Part shown: positions 1 to 8,427 of the stretch, one piece after another
How the letters are laid out: every line of letters begins with the position of its first letter
Position numbering within the stretch: the first letter of the stretch is position 1
Source: Euperipatoides rowelli
Lineage: Eukaryota; Onychophora; Udeonychophora; Euonychophora; Peripatopsidae
Assembly: GCA_003024985.2 (NCBI GenBank)
Contig: PXIH01S0008197.1
Strand: one strand, 5' to 3'
Length of the DNA stretch: 11,966 bases
Position numbers and translations under genes: made by a program
The notes under the pieces: generated by a model
Databases searched by the model: none
Told to the model about the DNA's origin: nothing
Seen by the model: only the letters and a program-made list of their open reading frames with translations

Positions 1-71
1 CTACATACGAACATTCGAGTTACGAACGTAATTAGAAGAACTAATTATGTTCGTATCTAGAGGAGTCCCTG
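1..71. mobile_element. Right end of a TIR DNA transposon (Tc1/mariner-pogo-like), body off the left edge
   Basis: Read inward from the right, the end begins CAGGGACTCCTCTAGATACG and is followed outside by TA at 72-73, the target duplication of the Tc1/mariner/pogo group. The heptamer TACGAAC occurs three times (6-12, 21-27, and inverted at 49-55). Positions 21-35 and 41-55 form a 15-bp hairpin around a 5-nt loop, with one mismatch of the CpG-decay type. Such subterminal repeats often serve as transposase binding sites. The opposite terminus is not found in the window, so the body must lie to the left. Pogo/Tigger is my guess from the CAGGGACTCCTC-like tip; no transposase is visible. Confidence 0.6.
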
Positions 72-73
72 TA

Positions 74-2300
74 CATCAATTGGATTATCACCAAGATTTA
101 AACATTATATAGCAATTTGTATATTCATATTTATAGAATAGTTCATTGACTGTATAGTCCTTCTAAGAAAAATTCGATTGTAGTATTACTGGCAAAGTTC
201 AGGAGCAAAAAACTGGACTTTGTAGATTAAATGTTGAATGAAAAGTTACTTTATGAATTGATTGATAAAAAAAATTACTGTACTGGATATTTATCATAGT
301 TAAGCTCTGAGTAAATTTTAGTTAAACAGATTATACTGAGATGAAATTGACAAGAGTGCTATATAATTGAAGATTAATATGGAGTAGTCAAACCTGTTTT
401 CTTGCTTATAGTTGTCTTCAGATATTATCAGGCTTCAAGGCTTGGACATCTTAATACTTGGTCTTGATTAAAATTTGAACCAGTCTACTCTGACTTCAAT
501 CTTTATTAGAAACAATGCCTGTCAACTCTACTATCTAAGTCTTGATTGATCATCTAGGGCTTATATGTATAACTGGGCAAGGGACAGTATTTAGCAGCGG
601 TTAAAATTTGTGCTTGATGACTTTAAAATAATTATCTGATCAAAGTATTGGCTACTCTGTCTTGTAATGATGTTGAATACAGGGCAAGAGAGCACTGATT
701 ATCCAAAACAATTGTAATAACTGAATTAACTGGTTTACTGAGCAGGCAACAGGTTGAAGACGACTCTGAAATTATAACGATTTGGCATTATATGCTGGTT
801 ATAATTTACATAAATAGGCTGACCTCTGGTCTTTATGATGGTCATCATTGGTATACAGGCTATTAATTTATTTTCAGTTTGGTTGAGAAGTTTTTGATTA
901 ATGGGCTTGATCTGTCAGCTTTAGATTTCTGCTTGAATAGGATTTGATTATTATTTAATAATTTTAATTTTATTAAAAATTGAAATGTATCTTCTTTAAT
1001 TTCTGTAGTTTATTTCTTCTTTCTTCTTATTTAATTTTTCTTTAAATTGTTCTGCTTTTATTAATTCATTGGATTTGAATTTACTGCAGCATGTATTTAA
1101 TATCTTGTATGTATCTAATTTAACAGGATTTAGCTTTAAATTCTTCTGCTTATTAATTTCTGAGATGTTTTCATTCCTTCATTATTATAATGATCAAAAA
1201 CAGGGCTAGCTGGAATGGAATATTTGAGTCCAATCATTCTTGTAGATACTGTATATAGTGCCTTATTATAATAGTTATTAGCTGGTTTAATGTCAATAAG
1301 TGTGGTCTTCTCGTTATCATATTATACACATACTGTAGTCTGATATAGCACTCTGTCATTATGTTCTTTAACAGTATCAGTCCCTTTCATATACAGTATG
1401 TCACACTGGAGGCTTCAGAGCTATCCTTATTATTAGTTTAATTGAATACCAGTATTGGTTTAATATAACACTCTTATTTGTCAATATTTATTTGTATTAT
1501 AATGTTTGTGGTTCCTTAATAATTTGATTTACCCAATTTAGCAGATTTGTAGAGCTTGTATAGTGATACTGTATAGAATTTTGCCTATATCAATAGCAAT
1601 TTGATATTATTCATATTGGAAAACCTATTAATCAATACATAATACCATATTTACCAAAAATTTACAAAAACAATTTGTATTCAAACAAAAAATTTAAAAA
1701 CATTTCACAATTGACCATAATGGGTTAAAAATTACATATTTAATTTATCTATTTGATATTCCCATTTATTACACTCATTGACCTTTAATTTAGTTCTNTT
1801 TTTTTTAATATTTTAATTGTTGGCATATAATAAAAAAAAAACTCTGTATTTCCAGGTTCACCAAAATAATCTATACTTAAATTCATAAGAAAATGAATTA
1901 TTTATTTCAATAAATTTTAATAATGATTACTGAATCCTGTTATTTACTCTGTTATTATTTCTTAAAAATGGCAGATAATTATGTTATCTGTGACGGTGTG
2001 TCTTTAGGCTACAGTTGTAAGAAACAAATCCATTTAAGATTTTGTTTGTCTCTTAGTTTTATGACCACCCAGCTTTTTATGCTAATGAAATTGGACTGGC
2101 TCGTTGCGTCTGGTTATTTGTTTATTAATAAAAGATTTCTTAATTACTGTTATTCATTTAAATTTCATTAATTTCTCTTATTTTTGGTACTTTAGTGAAT
2201 AATTTTACGTTAATCTAACCTGTCCTGTATACTTATCAATCATCAAGGCCCAATCCTTCGTAATATACAGCATGAACCTTATTACAAAGCTTGCTCTCTA
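74..2300. other. Unassigned AT-rich non-coding stretch
   Basis: No gene, RNA or transposon boundary can be supported here. Visible content is a pyrimidine-rich patch (about 985-1070), a small ATGATG/CATCAT palindrome at 835-848, five TACTGTA/TACAGTA words (286, 1247, 1331, 1392, 1567), one N at 1798 inside a T-run, and a slightly GC-richer patch at about 1985-2130. The longest ATG frame (1923-2171, 82 codons) contains an ATG with an AAAATGG context at 1968. Its composition is rich in Leu, Phe, Tyr and Cys, as random AT-rich translation would be, so it is not called a gene. Confidence 0.6.
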
Positions 2301-2332
2301 GCAAGTAACGTCTTCGTGCTGGCCCTAAGTAA

Positions 2333-2569
2333 AATTCATCCGCCAACAGTGATTTTGATGCAGAAATAGATAGATTTTACAGATTTACTGATGATGAGGC
2401 CCCTGCTGCTGCTGCTGCTGCAAGTGATAACACAGCTCCATCTTCTTATTCAAGTGTTGCTGAGGTTGCTGGCTCATCTTCATTTTCAAGTGTTAGTCAA
2501 GCTGTCCACATGTCCGATTCTAGCAGTGAAGATGAACCTGTTGCTTCCTGTTCGAGTTTAAATTTATAA
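2333..2569 (+). pseudogene. Acidic, Ser-rich C-terminal coding relic (truncated)
   Basis: This frame is open for 78 codons between in-frame stops at 2330-2332 and 2567-2569 and has no upstream start. It opens with an aromatic/acidic stretch (NSDFDAEIDRFYRFTDDE), then six consecutive Ala from a GCT repeat, then a Ser/Val-rich tail ending in an SDSSSEDEP acidic cluster and SLNL. A low-complexity Ser/Asp/Glu tail of this kind, with casein-kinase-2-like sites, is common at protein C termini and is unlike the Phe/Leu/Lys/Asn-rich chance frames elsewhere. Upstream the same frame is stopped at 2306-2308 and 2330-2332, while another frame is open from about 2213 to 2366, so a frameshift or an exon boundary is possible. 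AATAAA and a long A-tract follow. I do not recognise the family. A transposase tail, a retroelement product or a host-gene retrocopy are all possible. Confidence 0.4.
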
Positions 2570-2624
2570 ATTATTGCAATTTTTATTAATTATGTAAACT
2601 TTTATTAAAATATTGTAACTATGT

Positions 2625-2630
2625 AATAAA
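2625..2630 (+). promoter_or_regulatory. Canonical polyadenylation signal AATAAA
   Basis: AATAAA lies 56 nt after the stop codon of the coding relic and 29 nt before a 19-A tract. That spacing is expected between a poly(A) signal and a cleavage/tail site. AATAAA is common by chance in AT-rich DNA, so the value lies in the ordered combination. Confidence 0.45.
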
Positions 2631-2659
2631 AAATGGCTATCTTCCTCTTCCCCCTCTTT

Positions 2660-2678
2660 AAAAAAAAAAAAAAAAAAA
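2660..2678 (+). repeat. 19-A tract, possible fossil poly(A) tail
   Basis: Nineteen uninterrupted A residues follow a pyrimidine-rich stretch and lie at the right distance after AATAAA to be a reverse-transcribed poly(A) tail. No matching target-site duplication could be assigned with confidence. Confidence 0.45.
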
Positions 2679-2812
2679 TCTTTAATACCGCTTTTAAAAA
2701 AAAATATGTTTTATCAGCCTAAATATTTTTTAACAAATTTATTCTATTTTAATCTTATGATTAACACAGAATCAATTTCTTAAAAATGACTATTTAGATT
2801 GTTAGCGATAGA

Positions 2813-2853
2813 TCTCTCTCTCTCTTGCTCTCTCTTTCTCTCCCTCCCCCCCC
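2813..2853. repeat. CT microsatellite running into a C8 tract
   Basis: An imperfect (TC)n tract ends in C-runs at 2842-2844 and 2846-2853 and abuts the first foldback unit. Purine/pyrimidine strand asymmetry is complete here apart from one G. Confidence 0.85.
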
Positions 2854-2866
2854 TAAAAAAGAATAG

Positions 2867-3113
2867 CCTATATTTATTCTTAAAAAACGTCTTCTGTTTG
2901 AATGCATTCCTTTAAACAGCAATTTTTTTTCAAGAATATATAAAGGATTGTTAGCTTTCCTTATCCCCCCCCTCCAAAGAAAATTAATAGGTACGCCTAT
3001 TATTTTTTTTTTAGAGGTTGGTGATAATACAGAAAGCTAACAAAACATATATTCTTGAAAAAAAAATGCTTTGAATGAGTCCATTCAAACAAGAGATTTT
3101 TAAAAATAAAATA
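2867..3113. mobile_element. Foldback (inverted-repeat) element, unit 1
   Basis: The unit is an imperfect hairpin centred at about 2993, on AATAGG-TACG-CCTATT (2986-3001). Matching inner arms include TTCAAGAATATATAAAGG (from 2929) against the complementary ATATATTC-TTGAA-type sequence around 3045-3060, and GTTAGCTTTC against GAAAGCTAAC. Outer arms carry TGTTTGAATGCATTC on the left and GAATGAGTCCATTCAAAC on the right. A C8 run and an A/T run sit within the arms. No coding capacity is present; a frame spanning the unit is simply low-complexity translation. It is probably a non-autonomous foldback/MITE-type repeat of unknown superfamily, with no clear target duplication. Confidence 0.6.
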
Positions 3114-3115
3114 TA

Positions 3116-3127
3116 CCCCCCCCCCCC
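3116..3127. repeat. C12 homopolymer between the two foldback units
   Basis: Twelve C residues run directly into AAAAGAAAAA. The tract marks the junction between the tandem foldback units and is likely to vary in length. Confidence 0.85.
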
Positions 3128-3149
3128 AAAAGAAAAATAATAACAGCAG

Positions 3150-3377
3150 CCTATATTTATTCTTAAAAAATGTTTTTTTGTTTGAATGCAGAATTTTCAA
3201 GAATATATAAAGGATTTTTAGCTTACCTTATCCCTCTCCCCTCCAAAGAAAATTAATAGCTTACACTATTTTTTTTAGAGGTTGGTGGTAATAGAGAAAG
3301 CTAACAAAACTTATATATTCTTGAAAAAAATTGCTGTTTGAATGAGTCCATTCAAACAAGAGATTTTAAAAATATAA
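3150..3377. mobile_element. Foldback element, unit 2 (tandem copy of unit 1)
   Basis: This is a second copy in the same orientation, centred about 269 bp after unit 1. Matching landmarks are CCTATATTTATTCTTAAAAA (2867 and 3150), CAAGAATATATAAAGGAT (2931 and 3198), AGAGGTTGGTG (3013 and 3277) and GAGTCCATTCAAACAAGAGA (3077 and 3344). The offset falls from 283 to about 264-267 because unit 2 lacks about 16 bp of the left arm. Hairpin symmetry is kept (AATAG/CTATT, 3255-3270), though the inner loop differs from unit 1. Confidence 0.6.
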
Positions 3378-4016
3378 TACACCCCCTCCCTACCCCCCAA
3401 AAAAAATCTAAAACTACCGGTAATTTCATACAGGCAATCGACTAAATTGCTTTCTTTAAACAAATTTCTATTTAAAATCGATTTCACAAATGCATTTAGG
3501 CTATTATATTGTCCTTTTTTATCTGCCCTGAAAAAAAAAAAATATCCACAAATAAAAAACTACGGTACATAGTCTATATATATTTTTTTCCCAAAATATC
3601 TTAGTTTTCATTAAAGAAATATTAAAATTTAAATATTTATTTGCACATTCATCTTATATACATGTATTTTAATACCGGTAAGAAAATAATATTTTGAACA
3701 AACCTTCATATATGTAGCTTCTTTGAACAACAATGAAAGGAAGTTATCTTATTTCCGGATGGATGGGTAAACAGAATCACCACATATTTTTTTTTCACAA
3801 ATGTTGAAATGGATTAAAATAAGTTAGGTTTTTAAGTATGAATAATTATATTTATTAATCTACATATAAAATAATACAAGCAAACAAGTTTTAAAATTAA
3901 ACACCATTAAATAACTTTCATGGGCAGCTCTTGCAGGATGGGGGCATGTCTCCCCAATAATTTGGTAAAAGAAAAGAAAAAAAAAACCCAAGAATATAGT
4001 TATGTAGAAATTATAA

Positions 4017-4029
4017 CCCCCCCCCCCCC
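4017..4029. repeat. C13 homopolymer
   Basis: Thirteen C residues are followed by a TTCTCCATCTCTC pyrimidine stretch. It is one of several C-tracts in the window. Confidence 0.85.
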
Positions 4030-4457
4030 TTCTCCATCTCTCAAGTTAAATTTAATAGAATAACTTTCTAAGAATCTGCTGTTGAATCAGCACCTTTTTT
4101 TGGTCATGCATTACAATTTAATGCTAGATGAAAGAATGATGTTTATACATCCACAACTTTAATCTCTGGGCCATCCACAAATTAAAATGTATTAATATAT
4201 GTACATGGCCATGGGCTCAAAATCAAACCGTGCAGCCTAGCCAGCAAAATCCCACAATAGTTTGTAAACATAAATACTGTACTTAATATGCATTCCAAGT
4301 CAAGTGATACACTTGTCACACTTTGCATTTCATCATCTAAACTTTCAAGAAATTTGGCTTACATTAGAATCCTTAATTTAAGTAAAAATTTGGAATTTTA
4401 TATTTTTATCCTTACCGTAGTAGTTTTATTCTACCGGATTTTGAATTTTCAAAAAAT

Positions 4458-4472
4458 GAGCAATTTTTGCTC
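4458..4472. repeat. Perfect small hairpin GAGCAA-TTT-TTGCTC
   Basis: Six-base-pair arms enclose a three-base loop. There is no T-run or gene context that would make it a terminator, and function is unknown. Confidence 0.5.
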
Positions 4473-4693
4473 TGCTGGTCATCATATTTTGTTTTAAACT
4501 TTGGCTAAGAAATGAGATACAAAAACTAAATAAAATCAATTTGTGGAACTTTTAATGGGCTCTAAAATAATGTCACAATACTATTTTTTTGAAAAAAATT
4601 GTCAAAGTCACTAACCTCAAATGTTTGACCGAGGACTTCGCAAAAACATAGGCTCAAAATTAAAAAAAACAAAAAAAAAACAATCTATTTACT

Positions 4694-4717
4694 TTGAAAC
4701 CTATAATAAGGTTTCAA
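4694..4717. repeat. Perfect 9-bp-arm hairpin
   Basis: TTGAAACCT (4694-4702) and AGGTTTCAA (4709-4717) are exact reverse complements around the 6-nt loop ATAATA. It could be the ends of a tiny decayed insertion or a chance palindrome. Confidence 0.55.
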
Positions 4718-4954
4718 CTTGGGTTCTCAATAGGATATTTTAAAACAGTCCAGAAGATGAATATTATATTGTTATACTTCAAATGTTATTGTGTTTCATT
4801 TAACTTTTTTTTTATGGTATTAAATTTGCTTCATTATCAAGCCATGGAGTTTTACATAATTTAAAACCTAATTTCAATTAAAATATTTGACCAAACATCT
4901 AACCACAGAAATCTGGAAATCAGACTAAACATCGTATCTGAAAAGCAAAACCAT

Positions 4955-5040
4955 AATGGACCAATAACTCAACCCCCTCTACCACCAACCATCCTGATTG
5001 GCCAGTTAAGCCACCTATTTCATGCTGGACCAATAAGCTT
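4955..5040 (+). promoter_or_regulatory. Cluster of three CCAAT boxes (candidate NF-Y sites)
   Basis: CCAAT occurs at 4961-4965 and 5030-5034 on the + strand and at 4997-5001 on the - strand (CTGATTGGCC, matching the NF-Y consensus CCAATCA/G on the other strand). Starts are 36 and 33 bp apart, close to the roughly three-helical-turn spacing known for NF-Y sites in many animal cell-cycle promoters. Both + strand sites share the context GGACCAATAA. The local GC content is higher than in the flanks. No transcription start or gene can be shown downstream, so this is a candidate only; a decayed repeat duplicating GGACCAATAA is an alternative. Confidence 0.35.
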
Positions 5041-5197
5041 AGAGAATTGACCCAGCTGGAGGTTGAAGCTATTCTACACAAGGAAGAAAGGTCTCTTCTT
5101 ACTCCAGCTAGTCAACTTTGAATGTCAGGGGTGTGGAGGACACCATCTTTTCTGGCAAATTTCTAAAAGCAATACCAGGAGATATCTGGCTTGGGAC

Positions 5198-5205
5198 TTC
5201 CCGCC
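5198..5205 (+). promoter_or_regulatory. E2F-like site TTCCCGCC
   Basis: TTCCCGCC matches the E2F/DP core (TTTSSCGC-type) and lies 164 bp after the third CCAAT box. A TTTGAA at 5117-5122, which matches the CHR motif of cell-cycle promoters, lies between them but is a common word in AT-rich DNA. GC-rich octamers are rare in this window, which raises interest, but there is no direct evidence of function. Confidence 0.3.
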
Positions 5206-5259
5206 AGAAGTGACTATAGTTCAGAATATATTTAATTCCAGTAAAACTGCCACATAATA

Positions 5260-5775
5260 CATATATATTCGAGATAAAAAATAACTGAAGGACTTTCCAG
5301 TTAAATTAGATATATCATTCTTAACACGTACGCGATAACCCAAAACGTTTAGTGACAAGCTTGCAACTCCATTTTATATATATCATATTCAAATAACGTT
5401 AAGAGATTTGTTCGAAGCTTAGTACTTTGTATCCCTCCCAATTCCATTGTATAAAACCTTTTTTAGACAAATATCCTTTGGATATATAATAAATCTATAT
5501 TTTAAAAGTAATCGCTTGCATATATTTTATGATACACACCGCACATATTTTTACTGATTAGTTTAAATATAATAGGAGGGATCACGAATCTAGCATTAGG
5601 CAAAGGGTTTACATTTTATATATACTATATATATTTGTTTTTCCTGTTATTCCATTTTAGGTTCCATTCCTCCACGATCTACAAAAGCTAACTGCTATTC
5701 CGTAAGGCCCATACGCAATCGCGGGATTAGCATATTTTTTCAATAAATATTGTTTTGGACCCAAGGACCCCGTTT
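5260..5775. other. CpG-enriched patch in CpG-poor DNA
   Basis: By hand I count about 16 CpG dinucleotides in this 0.5 kb, including clusters CGTACGCG (about 5329) and ACGCAATCGCGGG (about 5712). The 970 bp from 6030 holds only two or three. The patch also holds AT microsatellite-like runs (about 5610-5635). It may be a protected regulatory or coding-associated segment, or a younger insertion that has not lost its CpGs. Confidence 0.45.
5661..5701 (+). other. Candidate 41-nt internal exon
   Basis: A good 3' splice site precedes it: a T/C-rich tract ending CCATTTTAG at 5660. A 5' splice-like GTAAGG follows at 5702-5707. In the first frame the segment reads VPFLHDLQKLTAI plus two bases and stays open until the TAA inside the would-be donor, which is the pattern expected at a real exon end. 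A further acceptor-like CCCTTTCCTAG ends at 5790. It lies in the CpG-enriched patch. I do not recognise the peptide, and 13 residues are too few to identify a family. Splice-like signals are frequent in AT-rich DNA, so confidence is low. Confidence 0.2.
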
Positions 5776-5835
5776 TTACCCCTTTCCTAGCATGGGTTCC
5801 AACCTGCACATTCCATAACCTTAAAACTTTAAATT

Positions 5836-5856
5836 GTCACAAAGTAGAAGTGTGAC
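5836..5856. repeat. Small hairpin GTCACA...TGTGAC
   Basis: Six-base-pair arms (5836-5841, 5851-5856) enclose a 9-nt loop, just before a TACTGTA word. Function is unknown and it may be chance. Confidence 0.4.
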
Positions 5857-6103
5857 ATACTGTATATTAAACCTCATTAAAAGATCTAACAAATGTTTAT
5901 TTCATTTTTCTACTTTCACTCTATCTAAAGTTAGAATCAAAAATATTATGACAAGCAAAGTAAAAATTGCACATTATTTGGAAAATTCAAAAGCTTGTAG
6001 AAAAAAATTACCGGTACTGAAGATAAAAGTATAAAATTTCAGAATTTATACTTTTATTGCTTATATTAGAGGATATAATATATATGAAATAGTTGAGATT
6101 ATC

Positions 6104-6124
6104 ATTAAAGTTTTTAACTTTAAT
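6104..6124. repeat. Perfect 21-bp palindrome
   Basis: Arms ATTAAAGTT and AACTTTAAT flank TTT. It is AT-only except for one G:C pair, so it has limited significance. Confidence 0.4.
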
Positions 6125-6563
6125 TCAGTAAGAACCAACTTTAATCAAAAGTCAGATTATTATGGGAAAAGCAATTTTAATATACAGCATATTTTAGTGA
6201 TATCCTTGCCTTCCCTCACCCAAACATTTATGTGATCTGAGATAAGAATATTTAAATTTAACTCAATCCTAAAAACTTTTTGTAAAATAAATGCAATTTT
6301 AATGAAAATATTCATTGCAATGTAAAATGAAATTAATCAAAAATAACAAAATAATAATATTCATTAAGGATACAACAGTGCTTTTTAGCCTAATTTATGA
6401 AAAAAAATAAAAATACACTGCGTGTGCTTATACTTTGTACTACTGTATACATAATTCTTTCTTAGTTTCTTTGGATTATAATGACAAACATTTGTCTATT
6501 GCCTTAAAATTATTAAACTATTGTAAACCTTGAACAAATCACTACCCAAGAGAAACACCTGAA

Positions 6564-6639
6564 AAGTTAGTGGCTTACTAACTTGATCTGAATCAGGCCC
6601 AATTCTTCTAGGGCTGTAGCAAGAACATAAAATTGCTAC
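6564..6639. repeat. Cluster of three small hairpins
   Basis: Three stem-loops follow one another: AAGTTAGT/ACTAACTT (6564-6584, loop GGCTT), GCCC/GGGC (6597-6614) and GTAGCAA/TTGCTAC (6616-6639, loop 10 nt). The outer two stems are perfect. A structured RNA or a decayed insertion are both possible. No promoter or terminator for an RNA gene is seen. Confidence 0.35.
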
Positions 6640-7174
6640 TCTGGAACTTCTGAACAAATGATTCCAAGTACTGTATGTTGGAAAATCAAGTGTTCAGGGT
6701 TAAAGAAATATTGCAGGCAACAAATGAGAAAGTAAATGGATGTAATTAACAAACCTTTTACTTCCCAGGTTGAATTGTTCTAAACATGTCAGATGATAGT
6801 GTGTAGGCATATTATCAAAAAGAATATTATGCTGTCATAGATAAAGCTCATGAACAACTCAAATCTAGCTTTAATCAGACAGTTTAATCAATAGTTGTAG
6901 AATAAAAGCAGGCTGATGTATTAAAAACTTAGAAATAGATGTAACAGCTCTAGAAATTTAACTTAAGACGTCTCTAAAAAAAAATCATATTCTATGTTTA
7001 CATCGCAGTCATATGCTTCAACAAATAGTACTAGAAGTTCATTCAATGTTTAAAAATGTTGAGAACTTAGTCTTTTGATTCTAGTATCTTGATCAGCATT
7101 TGAAGTTGAATGCTGTTTCAGATCCTTGCAGCATCCTAAGACATGTCTAAAATCGTCTAATGGACTCGTGGAAT

Positions 7175-7220
7175 CCCCCTCCCACCCCCCCCCCCCCCCC
7201 CCCCCCGACACACACACACA
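7175..7220. repeat. C22 homopolymer plus CA microsatellite
   Basis: A CCCCCTCCCA lead-in is followed by 22 C residues (7185-7206), a single G, and a (CA)n tract to 7220. On the - strand this is a G-run able to form quadruplex structures. Its length is likely polymorphic and prone to sequencing error. A - strand frame through it codes for polyglycine and is an artefact of the repeat. Confidence 0.9.
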
Positions 7221-8390
7221 GAATTCCTTCAACCTTAGGAAGTTGACAGATAAGTTTATTGAGAGCAATCACCACAGAATATTATTAAGTGCAGTTACTA
7301 CATAAAATTATGTAACTATTTGTGTAATGTTTCTAATCCTAGTAGACAACGTGCATCAACTTTTTCATTTAATGAGAAATTTTCAAGGATTTAATTAATG
7401 TAGCCTATTTTAAAAACAATTAAAAAGAAAAATGCATTAATTACCCTGGTTTAAAACAAAAAGTGTCCACCCCCCTCNCCCCAAAAAAAAAATATGGAAG
7501 CCAGAGATGCCCATGATAACACTGCTAGTTATTACTTCAACATTTCAAATCAATACGGTTTTTTTTTTATTCCTAAAGTGAGTGCTTTATGCTCACCTTA
7601 CTTCATTTACCCATAAGCTGTAATAATGCTTCAAACTTGCTAACTATTTTTTAAAATTTGGCATTTACCCCAATTTTTCTTATGGAGGGTGTTTATGTCT
7701 AACTTCTACCCCTATAAAATATATTTTGTTTTCTTAAACTATTTCCAAAATTTAGTAGTCCTAAAAATATTCTTACTTTTACTGTATATTAAACTTTTTC
7801 ATTTTTTAGAAAATCTTGTCCCTTTTGACAATTTTATATAGTAGTATAAAACCGTCCCCAAAATCAAAGCTTCTACCAAATTTGATTAAAACCAGACTGT
7901 TTACCCTCCATATTTTCATTTGCCCCAAAATTAGTTTAACTTCTAAGGGAAAGCTGGCTTATTTTCAATAAGGTAGAAACTCTCTATAAAATTCTGTTTC
8001 AATCTTTACATTTTTAGAGGAGTTATCAAACACTCCTCTTCTCACCCACACCCCCAAACAATAACAAACAGATGGATAAAGAAGTTAGAGAATTTTACAA
8101 TGAAAATGAAACCTCTCTAAAAGATTTTCTAAAAAAAAAAAAATACACTATACAGTATATACAGTAACTATGAATCTATTTAAAATCTAAATTTAATAAA
8201 ATAAAAAATTAAATGATAAAACCTAATTTTAAACAATCTATACAATTTTTATAACAAGAAATGAGGATGGACATGCAATTTTTCTTCCATTTTAGTTTTA
8301 AATTATATTTCACAGACAACTAAAAAGTAAACTAAATAAATAAATAAAAATTATACTCAAATAAAGTGGACGTGGAATGATCAAACATAA
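7221..8390. other. AT-rich non-coding stretch
   Basis: No gene is supported. Contents include an N at 7478 inside a C-run that passes directly into A10, several CCCC-AAAA junctions (about 7669, 7857, 7925, 8052), one TACTGTA (7780) and two adjacent TACAGTA (8151, 8160). An 8-bp hairpin at 8016-8039 is listed separately. Confidence 0.6.
8016..8039. repeat. Perfect hairpin AGAGGAGT...ACTCCTCT
   Basis: Eight-base-pair arms with 50% G+C surround an 8-nt loop. It is more GC-rich than most chance palindromes here. Function is unknown. Confidence 0.5.
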
Positions 8391-8427
8391 AGAAACCATG
8401 ATGAAAACCTCTATTTAAAACATGCAG

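Larger units (their letters stand above)
3378..4890. other. AT-rich non-coding stretch with C-tracts and small hairpins
   Basis: No gene is supported. The stretch holds two TACCGGTA octamers (3415-3422, 3673-3680), TACGGTA at 3561, TACCGTA at 4413, a C13 run at 4017-4029, A- and T-runs, and two perfect hairpins annotated separately. The 69-codon frame at 4288-4497 shows no recognisable motif and is treated as chance. Confidence 0.6.
5857..7177. other. AT-rich non-coding stretch
   Basis: No gene is supported. Contents include one TACCGGTA (6009-6016), TACTGTA words (5858, 6441, 6669), and the palindrome ATTAAAGTT-TTT-AACTTTAAT at 6104-6124. A slightly GC-richer part at 6540-6670 holds the hairpin cluster listed separately. 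The 5834-6034 frame (66 codons) has no recognisable feature. Confidence 0.6.

Noticed and set aside
1923-2171. 82-codon ATG frame on the + strand, with an AAAATGG-context ATG at 1968
   Set aside because: It has Leu/Phe/Tyr/Cys-rich composition, no recognisable motif, and a length expected by chance in AT-rich DNA.
991-2686. TCTTTAAT at 991 and after the A19 tract as a possible retrocopy target duplication
   Set aside because: Eight AT-rich bases recur easily by chance, and no supporting boundary was seen at 991.
3000-3200. 66-codon - strand frame
   Set aside because: It is translation of the foldback element with Lys, Phe and Gly runs from homopolymers, and is not a gene.
4288-4497. 69-codon + strand frame
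   Set aside because: There is no motif, no codon signal and no flanking gene signals.
5063-5257. 64-codon + strand frame with a Cys/His patch (ECQGCGGHH)
   Set aside because: The Cys/His spacing does not complete a zinc-binding motif, and a stop lies just upstream. It overlaps the candidate promoter, so it is not called as a gene.
5409-5418. TTCGAA resembling a tRNA B-box
   Set aside because: There is no A-box at the right distance and no cloverleaf, so it is not a tRNA or tRNA-derived SINE.
7050-7268. 72-codon - strand frame with polyglycine
   Set aside because: It is produced by the C22/CA microsatellite.
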